Positions 35,005-42,653 of a DNA stretch of 64,000 nt are shown in pieces (the first letter of the stretch is position 1; every line of letters starts with the position of its first letter). The notes beneath the pieces are model-generated. The model saw only the letters and a program-made list of their open reading frames with translations. It was not told the origin of the DNA and did not search any database. The stretch spans positions 124,001 through 188,000 of the forward strand of contig NZ_FZOU01000002.1 in NCBI RefSeq assembly GCF_900188085.1, given 5' to 3'. This DNA comes from Granulicella rosea. GTDB taxonomy: Bacteria > Acidobacteriota > Terriglobia > Terriglobales > Acidobacteriaceae. The translations under genes were made by a program, and so were the position numbers.

Positions 35005-36090
35005 ATGACGTTCGAGCAACCGAAGACGATGGCCGCAGTGGTGCTTTACGGCAAGGAAGACCTCCGGGTGGAGCAACTGCCCGTTCCCGTGGCTGGGCCG
35101 GGGGAGTTGGTGGTGAAGGTAGGCGCCGCGCTGACCTGTGGGACCGACCTGAAGGTCTATCGGCGGGGATACCATGCGATGATGCTGACGCCGCCGATCC
35201 CGTTCGGCCATGAACTGGCCGGGGTGGTGACCGAGGTTGGCTCGGGCGTGACGGAGTTTGCCGTGGGCGACCGGGTCGTGCCGCTTAACTCCGCGCCCTG
35301 CGACGCGTGCTACTTCTGCGCGAAGGGCCAGCCGAATCTCTGCACGGACCTGCTCTTCAACAATGGCGCCTATGCCGAGTATCTGAAGATTCCCGCTCGG
35401 ATCGTTGCGAAGAACACTCTGCGCGTCCCGGAGGGCGTGCCGTTCGAGCATGCGGCGCTGACCGAGCCGCTGGCGTGCGTGGTGCGCGGGCTGGAGGAGA
35501 GTGGCGCGCAGGCGGGCGACTCCATGGTGGTCATCGGCGCCGGACCGATCGGGCTGATGTTCATGCATGCGGCGGAGCTTGCCGGGGTGGACGTGATCGC
35601 GGTGGTCAAGCGCGAGGACCAGGTGGCGACGGCGAAGCTCTTCGGCGCGCGGCAGGTGGTGCGTGTGGACGAGGTCGACGATATCGTCGCGGCCACGCGC
35701 GCGCTGACGCCCGATGCTCGTGGCGCGGACATTGTGATCGAGGCCGTCGCGACGCCCGCGACATGGGAGTGGGCTGTCGGCATGGTCCGCAAGGGCGGGC
35801 TGGTGAACTTCTTCGGCGGACCGCCGAGCGGCACGGTCGTTGCGCTGGACACGAACCGCCTGCACTACGGCGACATCACGTTGAAGGCTAGCTTCCACCA
35901 TACGCCGTCGACCTCGCGGACGGCCTTTGCGCTGATCACCAGCGGACGGTTCAAGGCGGCGGAGTTTTTGACCGGCACGGCGACGCTCGACGAAGTTCCG
36001 GCGGTGTTCGCGAAGATGATGACGCGCTCGACGGATGCGATGCGGGACATCAAGACGGCCATCTTTCCGGACGGAGCAATCGCACGATGA
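35005..36090 (+). CDS. Zinc-dependent alcohol dehydrogenase (MDR)
   Basis: A 361-residue medium-chain dehydrogenase. The catalytic zinc ligands are Cys in ALTCGTDLK and the GHE in PFGHELAG. The structural zinc site is CDACYFCAKGQPNLC (four Cys). The NAD(P) loop is VVIGAGPIGLMFMHAA. It resembles sorbitol/threonine-type dehydrogenases more than classical ethanol dehydrogenases. Its stop overlaps the hpnC start by ATGA (36087-36090), so it is translationally coupled to the squalene operon. Whether it acts on an isoprenoid or hopanoid-linked alcohol is unknown. Confidence 0.9.
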   Translation: MTFEQPKTMAAVVLYGKEDLRVEQLPVPVAGPGELVVKVGAALTCGTDLKVYRRGYHAMMLTPPIPFGHELAGVVTEVGSGVTEFAVGDRVVPLNSAPCDACYFCAKGQPNLCTDLLFNNGAYAEYLKIPARIVAKNTLRVPEGVPFEHAALTEPLACVVRGLEESGAQAGDSMVVIGAGPIGLMFMHAAELAGVDVIAVVKREDQVATAKLFGARQVVRVDEVDDIVAATRALTPDARGADIVIEAVATPATWEWAVGMVRKGGLVNFFGGPPSGTVVALDTNRLHYGDITLKASFHHTPSTSRTAFALITSGRFKAAEFLTGTATLDEVPAVFAKMMTRSTDAMRDIKTAIFPDGAIAR

Positions 36091-37043
36091 GCACGGAGAC
36101 GACCTTGTCTATGGACGACCGTTTGATCGGCGCTCCCGCGGAGTACCTGACGCCTGCCGAGCGGCCCACGCTGGCAGCGGCGCAGGAGTGGTGCCGGACG
36201 CTGGCGACCACGCACTACGAAAACTTCCACGTCGCAACGTGGTTTCTGCCGAAGCGTATCCGGCCCTACTTCGAAAGTATTTACGCCTTCAGCCGCGTCT
36301 CGGACGATCTGGGCGACGAGGTGGCGGATACTGCGGTAGCGACGCGTCTGTTGACCTCGTGGCGCGCCATGCTGGATGAGTGCTACGACCAGCCGGAGCG
36401 CTCGCGGCATCCCGTCTTCGTTGCGCTGCAGCAGACGACCTCCGAGACGCAGGCGCCAAAGCAGCTCTTCGCCGACCTGATCCATGCCTTCCAGATGGAT
36501 CAGACGGTGACGCGGTATGAGTCGCTGGAGCAGCTTGTGGGCTACTCGCACTACTCGGCGAACCCCGTGGGCAGGCTGGTGCTTTGGGTTTCGGGGTATC
36601 GCGACGAGGAGCGCGCGATGCTCTCGGACAAGGTATGCACGGCGCTGCAGCTCATCAACTTCTGGCAGGATGTGGTCGAGGATTGGGAGCGTGACCGGCG
36701 CTATCTGCCGGCGGATACGATGGCGCGCTTCGGCGTTACGGATGCGACGATCGCGGGCAAGCAGTTCACGCCGGAGTATCGCGCGATGATGGTCTATCTG
36801 GTCGACTATGCGCGGACGATGCTGGCCGAAGGCGCGGCGATCTCCGGCACGGTGGACCGCGAGCTGGCGGTGACGCTCCAGCTCTTCTCGAAGGGCGGAT
36901 TCGCCGCTATCGACGGCATCGTCGCACAGGGGTACGATGTTCTGGCGAAGCGGCCATCGGTCTCGAAGGCGACCAAGGCGAAGCTGCTGGCGGGAGCGCT
37001 GGCGGGCAAGTTCCTCGGACTGTTCAGTGGGGGCAGGCAATGA
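36087..37043 (+). CDS. hpnC: Hydroxysqualene synthase HpnC
   Basis: A 318-residue squalene/phytoene-synthase-family protein. It has the first Asp-rich motif in YAFSRVSDDLGDEVAD and the second in LQLINFWQDVVEDWERDRRYLP. HpnC converts presqualene diphosphate to hydroxysqualene in the HpnCDE route to squalene, a hopanoid precursor. Closer similarity to HpnC than HpnD is inferred from the N-terminal YENFHVATWFLPKRIRPYF. It overlaps hpnD by ATGA (37040-37043). Confidence 0.9.
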   Translation: MSTETTLSMDDRLIGAPAEYLTPAERPTLAAAQEWCRTLATTHYENFHVATWFLPKRIRPYFESIYAFSRVSDDLGDEVADTAVATRLLTSWRAMLDECYDQPERSRHPVFVALQQTTSETQAPKQLFADLIHAFQMDQTVTRYESLEQLVGYSHYSANPVGRLVLWVSGYRDEERAMLSDKVCTALQLINFWQDVVEDWERDRRYLPADTMARFGVTDATIAGKQFTPEYRAMMVYLVDYARTMLAEGAAISGTVDRELAVTLQLFSKGGFAAIDGIVAQGYDVLAKRPSVSKATKAKLLAGALAGKFLGLFSGGRQ

Positions 37044-37969
37044 CCGTCGCCGAGGCCTACGCGATCTGCCAGGAGATCGCACGCCGCGAGGCGAAGAATT
37101 TTTACTATGCTTTTCGCGTGCTGCCGGCGCATAAGCGCGACGGCATCTGCGCGGTCTACGCCTTCATGCGCAAAGCGGACGACCTGGCCGACGATGAGTC
37201 GATGAGCATTCCGGAGCGGCGCGTGGCGATGGCGGCGTGGCTGGACGCATGGCGTGCGGCGCGCGCCGGTGGCGCGACCGACGACCCGGTCTTTATCGCG
37301 CTGGCCGATGCGCAGCGGCGGTTCGATATCTCGGACAAGCTGCTGGAGGAGCTGGTGCAGGGAACCTGCATGGACCTCGCCGACCCGGGCGCCGCGACGG
37401 GGGACGGGCAGGCGGTCGACCTGGGCGAGGATCTGCAGGGCTACCGGACCTTCGAGGATCTGTATCGTTATTGCTACCTTGTGGCTTCGGTCGTCGGGCT
37501 GGTCTGCATCAAGATCTTCGGCTATACGAACCCCGATGCGGAGCTGCTCGCGGAGAAAACCGGCATCGCCTTCCAGTTGACGAATATTCTGCGCGACGTG
37601 AAGGAAGATGTGGAGCGCGGTCGCATCTACCTGCCGCAGAGCCTGCTGCAGGAGTTCGGTGTGACGAACGAGGATGTGGTCGCGATGTCCGAGGGGCAGG
37701 CGATGCGTCCGCAGGACCGCGCGATGCTGGGCGCGCTGACGGCGCAGGCGTGGGGATACTACCGGGCGTCGGAGCAGCTGCTGCCGATGATCGACCCGGA
37801 TAGCCGGCCCGCGCTGTGGGTGCTCGTCGAGATCTACAGCGACCTGCTGGAGCGGATCGACCGGCGCGGATGCGACGTCTTTTCGACCCGGGTGAGCGTA
37901 CCTACGGGGAAGAAGCTGGCGATTCTGGCCCAGGGCTTCGTGAAGTCGCTGGGGGCGAAGCGCGCATGA
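37040..37969 (+). CDS. hpnD: Presqualene diphosphate synthase HpnD
   Basis: A 309-residue trans-isoprenyl synthase. The N terminus is ARREAKNFYYAFRVLPAHKRDGICAVYAFMRKADDLADDE with the DDxxDD motif. The second motif is TNILRDVKEDVERGRIYLP. HpnD condenses two farnesyl diphosphates to presqualene diphosphate. It overlaps hpnC upstream and hpnE downstream by ATGA, so three enzymes of one pathway are coupled. Confidence 0.93.
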   Translation: MTVAEAYAICQEIARREAKNFYYAFRVLPAHKRDGICAVYAFMRKADDLADDESMSIPERRVAMAAWLDAWRAARAGGATDDPVFIALADAQRRFDISDKLLEELVQGTCMDLADPGAATGDGQAVDLGEDLQGYRTFEDLYRYCYLVASVVGLVCIKIFGYTNPDAELLAEKTGIAFQLTNILRDVKEDVERGRIYLPQSLLQEFGVTNEDVVAMSEGQAMRPQDRAMLGALTAQAWGYYRASEQLLPMIDPDSRPALWVLVEIYSDLLERIDRRGCDVFSTRVSVPTGKKLAILAQGFVKSLGAKRA

Positions 37970-39363
37970 GTTCGCGGCAGGATGTAGTCGTTATCGGCGC
38001 GGGACTTGCGGGGCTGTCGGCGGCGGTGGCGCTGGCGGGCGACGGAGCGAAGGTGACGCTGCTGGACCGGCGGCCGGAGATCGGCGGTCGCGCATACTCG
38101 TACCTGCATCCGGCGCTGCAGGAGACGGTCGACTCGCAGCATGTGGTGCTGGGCTGCTGCACGAATCTGCTGGACCTGTGTGGGCTGGCGGGCAGCGCCG
38201 GACTTGTGCGGTGGTACGACGAGCTGGTCTTCCTGGAGCCGAACGGCGCACGGAGCTGGATGAAGCCGGGTGTACTGCCCGCGCCGTCGCACCAGACGCT
38301 GAGTTTTCTGCGCGCACCGATGCTCTCGCTGCGCGACAAGGCCGGGATCGCCACGGGGTTGATGGAGTTCCTGCGCGGCTACCCGGCGGACGACTCTGAG
38401 AGCTTTCGAACCTGGCTGAAGCGGACAGGCCAGACCGAGCGTGCGATTCTGCACTTCTGGGAGCCGGTGGTTGTCGGCGCGCTGAACGATGGGTTCGATA
38501 ACTGTTCGACCAAGTATGCGGGCAAGGTCTTCCACGAGACCTTCCTGCGCTCGCCCGAGGGTGGGCGGCTGGGGATTCCGGCGGCGCCGCTGACCGAGTT
38601 TTTCACCCCCGTCGCGGAGCTGGCGATGCGGCTCGGCGTGCAGTTGGAGTTGAAGTCCGGGGCGGACGCCATTGAGCCTCTGCCCGGCGGCGGCTGGGCG
38701 GTGCGGTCGGGCGAGCGGGTGATCGAGACGCGGAACCTTGTGCTGGCAACGGCTTTTCGCGAGGCCGGGCGTCTGATGGCCGGGCTGCCGGGTGCTGCGG
38801 CCGAGGCCGAAAGTCCTTTCGTTGCAGCGCCGATCACGACGGTTCACCTCTGGTATGACCGCGAGGTGACGGAGCTGGACCACGCCGTGCTGCTCGATAC
38901 GCGGATCCAGTGGATGTTCGCGAAGTCGCGTATTCGCCGCTGGGAGGCGAGCCGGGGCAGCTACCTGGAGCTGGTCATCAGCGCCTCGTGGCCGGAGCTG
39001 AAGCTGGGGCGCGAGGAGATTCTGGCCTCGGCGCTGCGCGAGGCGGAGATCTTCTTTCCCCGCATGCGGCAGGCGAAGCTGGTGAAGAGCAGTGTGCTGA
39101 AGGAGGCGCGGGCGACGTTTTCCGTCACGCCGGGACTGGACAGGTTCCGGCCTGCGCAGGCTACGGCTTATCCTGGGCTGTTTCTGGCGGGAGACTGGAC
39201 CGCAACCGAGTGGCCTTCGACGATGGAGGGTGCGGTGCGCAGCGGACGGCTGGCGGCGGGGGCCGTGCGCGGGGACACCACGCGGTTTCTTGCGCCGGAG
39301 CTTCCTGCGACCGGACTGATGCGCTGGCTGAGCACGCGCCGTCTGCCGCTCTCGAAAGGCTAG
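37966..39363 (+). CDS. hpnE: Hydroxysqualene dehydroxylase HpnE
   Basis: A 465-residue FAD-dependent amine-oxidase/desaturase-family protein. The N-terminal dinucleotide motif is VVIGAGLAGLSAAVALAGDG, followed by the ERR-like LDRRPEIGGRAYS. The C-terminal FAD contact is LFLAGDWTATEWPSTMEGAVRSG. HpnE reduces hydroxysqualene to squalene. It ends the operon; the squalene-hopene cyclase gene does not follow and is not in the window. Confidence 0.93.
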   Translation: MSSRQDVVVIGAGLAGLSAAVALAGDGAKVTLLDRRPEIGGRAYSYLHPALQETVDSQHVVLGCCTNLLDLCGLAGSAGLVRWYDELVFLEPNGARSWMKPGVLPAPSHQTLSFLRAPMLSLRDKAGIATGLMEFLRGYPADDSESFRTWLKRTGQTERAILHFWEPVVVGALNDGFDNCSTKYAGKVFHETFLRSPEGGRLGIPAAPLTEFFTPVAELAMRLGVQLELKSGADAIEPLPGGGWAVRSGERVIETRNLVLATAFREAGRLMAGLPGAAAEAESPFVAAPITTVHLWYDREVTELDHAVLLDTRIQWMFAKSRIRRWEASRGSYLELVISASWPELKLGREEILASALREAEIFFPRMRQAKLVKSSVLKEARATFSVTPGLDRFRPAQATAYPGLFLAGDWTATEWPSTMEGAVRSGRLAAGAVRGDTTRFLAPELPATGLMRWLSTRRLPLSKG

Positions 39364-39529
39364 TCATTCCAGTGCTAAAGCCTTATCGCAGCCATAGGTT
39401 TCCGGCGTAGCTTCGCCGCGAAGTCTTTTCTTTGCCTATGCTTGGAAGTGCCCTCTCATTCATAAAATTGTCGATCTAACGGTCGGCCCCACACTTCCTC
39501 TGCACTTCGTTGTACGGCCAAAGGATGGT

Positions 39530-40621
39530 ATGAATCAGACCCAGACCCCTGTCTACAATCCGGCGTTGAGCGGAAATCCTTCCTCCTCGAACCGCGCCTA
39601 TCCCAATGGGAACCCGGCGGACCCTCTGAATCCAGTGGGGGCTAAGAACACGGATTCGGTCGTCCCGCTGCACCGGACTGGTGAGGTGACGCACGACTAT
39701 CGGTGCGACGGTCCCGCGCCGGGAACGATCGGCTTCCGCTGGATCTTCGGTTCGATCGTGGCCGCGAAGAACACCGACCCGCGTGTGCAGGTCATGCAGT
39801 ACAACGAGGACACCTACCTGATGCGCGAAAACATCTGCGTGCACTGGGAGGGACCGTTCACCTACCTGCTTTTTGGAAACAAGGGCGCGCTGCTGATCGA
39901 TACCGGTGCGACCTCGAACGCGGAGTGGTATCCGCTGCGCAAGACCGTCGACGGCATCATCGCACGCTGGGCGAAGGCTCGTGGAAAGACGAACGTTCCG
40001 CTCACGGTGGTGATGACCTCTGGTGAGGATGCCGCGCAGAATCAGGGCCTGTCGCAGTTCGTGGGACGAACGCACACGAGGCTGGCGCCAAAGTCGCTGG
40101 CGGAGGTAAAGGCCTTTTACAAACTGGAGAGCGCATGGCCGGCCGGGACAGGGAAGATCGACCTGGGCGACCGCGTGATTGAGGTGATCCCGACACCGGG
40201 CTCGCACCGGGACGGCGTCAGCTTCTATGACCCGTACTGCGACATCCTGTTTACAGGCGACCTGATCTATCCGGGCAAGATTCAGATCGGCAACGACAAG
40301 GACTTTGTACGCTCCATCGAGCGCCTGAAGGCATGGCGGGAGAGTCATCCGGTGAAGTGGATTCTGGGTGGGCACGTCGAGATGCAGTTTCTGCCGGGTA
40401 AGGCGTATCCGCGCTTCTACGCATATAAACCGTACGAGCGGCTGCTGGAGATGAAGCCGGAGCTGATCGATGATGTGCTGGCCTCCGCAAAGCTGGTGGT
40501 GGGGAAGCAGATGGTGCTGGTGCGTCCGGACTTTCAACTGCTGAACGGGGTGAGCCCGGACCAGAAGACGCTGGAGTTTCCCGCGGGCGTCGCGAATATC
40601 AACGGGCCGCGTGCGTTCTAA
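39530..40621 (+). CDS. MBL-fold protein lacking the HxHxDH motif
   Basis: A 363-residue protein related to the next gene. It shows the metallo-beta-lactamase fold with LFGNKGALLIDTGA, PTPGSHRDGVSFYD, CDILFTGDLIYPGKI and WILGGHVEM. Where the zinc-binding HxHxDH should be, the sequence reads VVMTSGEDAAQN, so three metal-binding His are missing while the later ligands remain. No signal peptide is seen. SD AAAGGA precedes ATG 39530. It may be a pseudoenzyme partner of the active-looking paralogue at 40667, or carry only one metal. Confidence 0.85.
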   Translation: MNQTQTPVYNPALSGNPSSSNRAYPNGNPADPLNPVGAKNTDSVVPLHRTGEVTHDYRCDGPAPGTIGFRWIFGSIVAAKNTDPRVQVMQYNEDTYLMRENICVHWEGPFTYLLFGNKGALLIDTGATSNAEWYPLRKTVDGIIARWAKARGKTNVPLTVVMTSGEDAAQNQGLSQFVGRTHTRLAPKSLAEVKAFYKLESAWPAGTGKIDLGDRVIEVIPTPGSHRDGVSFYDPYCDILFTGDLIYPGKIQIGNDKDFVRSIERLKAWRESHPVKWILGGHVEMQFLPGKAYPRFYAYKPYERLLEMKPELIDDVLASAKLVVGKQMVLVRPDFQLLNGVSPDQKTLEFPAGVANINGPRAF

Positions 40622-40666
40622 GCGGTGTCGACAGGCAATCTCTAAATCGCAAAAGGATCGTGAATC

Positions 40667-41680
40667 ATGCAACTGAATCGCAGAGCCTTCGTCTCGCTCC
40701 CAGTTCTTTCGTTCATCGTGCCGGCGGCGCAAGCTGCGTTTACCGACGTTGCGGAGGCGGCCGTCGCTCCCGTCACGATCGACTTCAAGAGCAGGTTGCC
40801 CGCTGCCGGGACTCTACCCAAGCGTTGGATCTGTGGGTCCGAGTCGGCCATGGACAACACCGACCCGCCGACACAGGTGCATTGGTACAACGAACATACG
40901 GTCGTGCTGCGGCAGAATAAGTGCTACAGCTACGAAGCCCCGTTCATGATGCTGTACTTCGGCAACGAACGTGTCCTGATGGTCGACCAGGGATTCAACC
41001 AGCTCCGCACGGACTGGCCGCTTCGCGATACGGTGGATGCCTGCATCTCCGAATGGGCGAAGAAGCATGGGCGTAAAGCAGAGGATCTGGAGCTGCTGCT
41101 CGCGTTCAGCCATCTGCACGCCGATCACTATGCGGCGCAAAACGAGTTTGTGGATCGCCCCAATACTCGCATCATGGGGCTTACCCATGAGGAGATGGTG
41201 GGCTTCTGGGGGATGACCCACTACCCGGAGCAACGTGTGACGCTCGACCTGGGTGGCCGCGAGATCTGGATCTGGGGAAGCCCAGGGCATGTGATGAGCG
41301 AGTTCGCCTACTACGATACGTATACCCAGATTCTGTACACGGGCGACATGTTCTATCGGGGCCGCTGTTACATCAGCTTCTGGCAGCCGTGGTTCGATTC
41401 CATGACGCGGCTGATGAAGTTCCTGGACGAGTATCCGGTGACGCACGTCGTTGGATGCCACGTGGAGATGGGCAGCAGGGGTGAGGACTATCCCTACGGC
41501 GTAACCTGGCAGCCGGATGAGGCGCCGTGGCAGTTGACCGTTGCCGAGCTGCGTCATGCGTACGAGGTCGCGAAGACGATCACCCAACCCGGAATCTACT
41601 TTACCGGCGGCGTCTATCTCTGCAACCAGACGCGCGGAACCACGACGATCGACAAGAATCCTTACGCTTACGAGTCCTAA
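40667..41680 (+). CDS. MBL-fold metallohydrolase, secreted
   Basis: A 337-residue protein with a putative signal (RRAFVSLPVLSFIVPAAQAAF; the RRAF start resembles a weak Tat-type leader). The MBL motifs are intact: LAFSHLHADHYAAQ (HxHxDH), SPGHVMSEFAYYD, ILYTGDMFYRGR and VVGCHVEM. By family it would hydrolyse a phosphoester, amide or lactone with two metals. It shares the layout FGNxxxLxxDxG...GDxxY...GxHVEM with the preceding gene, so the two are tandem paralogues. The gap to the upstream gene is 45 bases. Confidence 0.88.
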   Translation: MQLNRRAFVSLPVLSFIVPAAQAAFTDVAEAAVAPVTIDFKSRLPAAGTLPKRWICGSESAMDNTDPPTQVHWYNEHTVVLRQNKCYSYEAPFMMLYFGNERVLMVDQGFNQLRTDWPLRDTVDACISEWAKKHGRKAEDLELLLAFSHLHADHYAAQNEFVDRPNTRIMGLTHEEMVGFWGMTHYPEQRVTLDLGGREIWIWGSPGHVMSEFAYYDTYTQILYTGDMFYRGRCYISFWQPWFDSMTRLMKFLDEYPVTHVVGCHVEMGSRGEDYPYGVTWQPDEAPWQLTVAELRHAYEVAKTITQPGIYFTGGVYLCNQTRGTTTIDKNPYAYES

Positions 41681-41683
41681 GTC

Positions 41684-42076
41684 CTACTTGGTGAGCAGAT
41701 AGACGCCGACGCAGACGAAGAGTGCAGCCATCCAGCGGCGGCGGTCTACGTTCTCGTGCAGGAAATACTTGGCGGCGATGGCGTTGCCGACATAGGTGCA
41801 GGAGCCGACGGCAGGCAGGGCCAGCGAGAGGTCGACGCGGGAGACGAGGAAGAGCTGCGCGAAGTAGTTGAAGGCCATGCAGAAGGCGCCGACCAGGAAG
41901 AGCGGGCTGCCGAGGACCGCGCGGATGGTTCCCGGTAAGCCGGATTTCGCGCGGATGAGGTCGAGGTCGCCGAGGTTGCGCATGGCGGCCGCGATGAGCA
42001 CCTCGCCCGCTATAGCGAAGAGCGCGACGCAGGCGATGGCGGTCCAGGTGACGGCGGTTGAGGTGTGATGAGTCAC
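41684..42076 (-). CDS. Half-size EamA/SMR-type carrier, second subunit
   Basis: A 130-residue protein with about four hydrophobic helices (TAIACVALFAIAGEVLIAAAM, LFLVGAFCMAFNYFAQLFLV, ALPAVGSCTYVGNAIAAKYFL, AALFVCVGVYLL). Start GTG 42076 overlaps the stop of the upstream half-carrier (GTGA), so the pair is coupled. It resembles the EamA/SMR fold used by the paired ArnE/ArnF undecaprenyl-aminoarabinose flippase subunits, but specificity is not readable. Confidence 0.75.
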   Translation of the reverse strand: MTHHTSTAVTWTAIACVALFAIAGEVLIAAAMRNLGDLDLIRAKSGLPGTIRAVLGSPLFLVGAFCMAFNYFAQLFLVSRVDLSLALPAVGSCTYVGNAIAAKYFLHENVDRRRWMAALFVCVGVYLLTK

Positions 42077-42528
42077 AGGCCGATCCCGGGGTCTACCTGC
42101 GTGAGCTTGGGTCCGGCGAAGGGATCGGAGTCCGGCGAGTGCTCGGTGCGGGCGGGGCTGTTGGCGATGAAGCCTACGGCGCAGGTGATGAGCAGGATGC
42201 CGATCCAGCGCGAGAGCGACAGGTGCTCGTGCAGCCAGAAACGGCTGAGCAGCGCGATCATGACATTGCCGAATGCCGTGGCCGGCATCACGAAGGTGAG
42301 ATCGGCCCAGGAAAGGGCGGTCATGTAGGAGGCGAAGAAGCCGACGAGCAGGATGGTGCCGGCGATGATATTCAGGTTGGCGAGTGCGCGAAAGAGGAGC
42401 AGCAGGTGGTGGAGGTCGACGGCGCCGATCTGGCTCATGCCGCGAGAGAGCAGAGTGTCGCCCAGCGACGCGGTGATCATCACCGTGAGCAGAATCAGAT
42501 ACTGCTGGAGTGAGAGGCGGTGTTTCAT
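42073..42528 (-). CDS. Half-size EamA/SMR-type carrier, first subunit
   Basis: A 151-residue protein with four predicted helices (YLILLTVMITASLGDTLLS, LLLFRALANLNIIAGTILLVGFFASYMTALSW, LTFVMPATAFGNVMIALL, WIGILLITCAVGFIANSP) and a polar C-terminal tail. Its stop overlaps the GTG of the second half-carrier. Two unequal SMR-like halves in tandem usually form a heterodimeric antiporter or flippase. The gene follows hpnJ on the minus strand but is separated from it by a strong hairpin. Confidence 0.78.
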   Translation of the reverse strand: MKHRLSLQQYLILLTVMITASLGDTLLSRGMSQIGAVDLHHLLLLFRALANLNIIAGTILLVGFFASYMTALSWADLTFVMPATAFGNVMIALLSRFWLHEHLSLSRWIGILLITCAVGFIANSPARTEHSPDSDPFAGPKLTQVDPGIGL

Positions 42529-42547
42529 GGAGACCCCAGAGCTGTGG

Positions 42548-42574
42548 CGGACGCCTGGAGCGAGTAGGCGTCCG
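42548..42574. other. Inverted repeat in the leader of the EamA pair
   Basis: CGGACGCCT pairs perfectly with AGGCGTCCG around a nine-base loop, 20 bases upstream of the first half-carrier start on the minus strand. It could be a protein-binding operator or a leader hairpin. Confidence 0.45.
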
Positions 42575-42603
42575 ATCGGCTTTCAAAACGCCGTTAAGTG
42601 AAA

Positions 42604-42630
42604 GGAGGGCGGAGTGTGTCTCCGCCCTCC
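42604..42630 (-). terminator. Terminator between hpnJ and the EamA pair
   Basis: A perfect 11-bp stem (GGAGGGCGGAG / CTCCGCCCTCC) with a TGTGT loop, followed on the minus strand by TTTCACTT. It lies just after the hpnJ stop codon. Confidence 0.75.
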
Positions 42631-42653
42631 GGGAATTGTTTCCAGAGCAGGGA

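Noticed and set aside
41684-42586. Single 300-residue membrane protein instead of two half-carriers
   Set aside because: The upstream part of that frame is Pro/Arg/His-rich and lacks helices; the overlapping frame 42073-42528 has four clean helices, and GTG 42076 couples the two.
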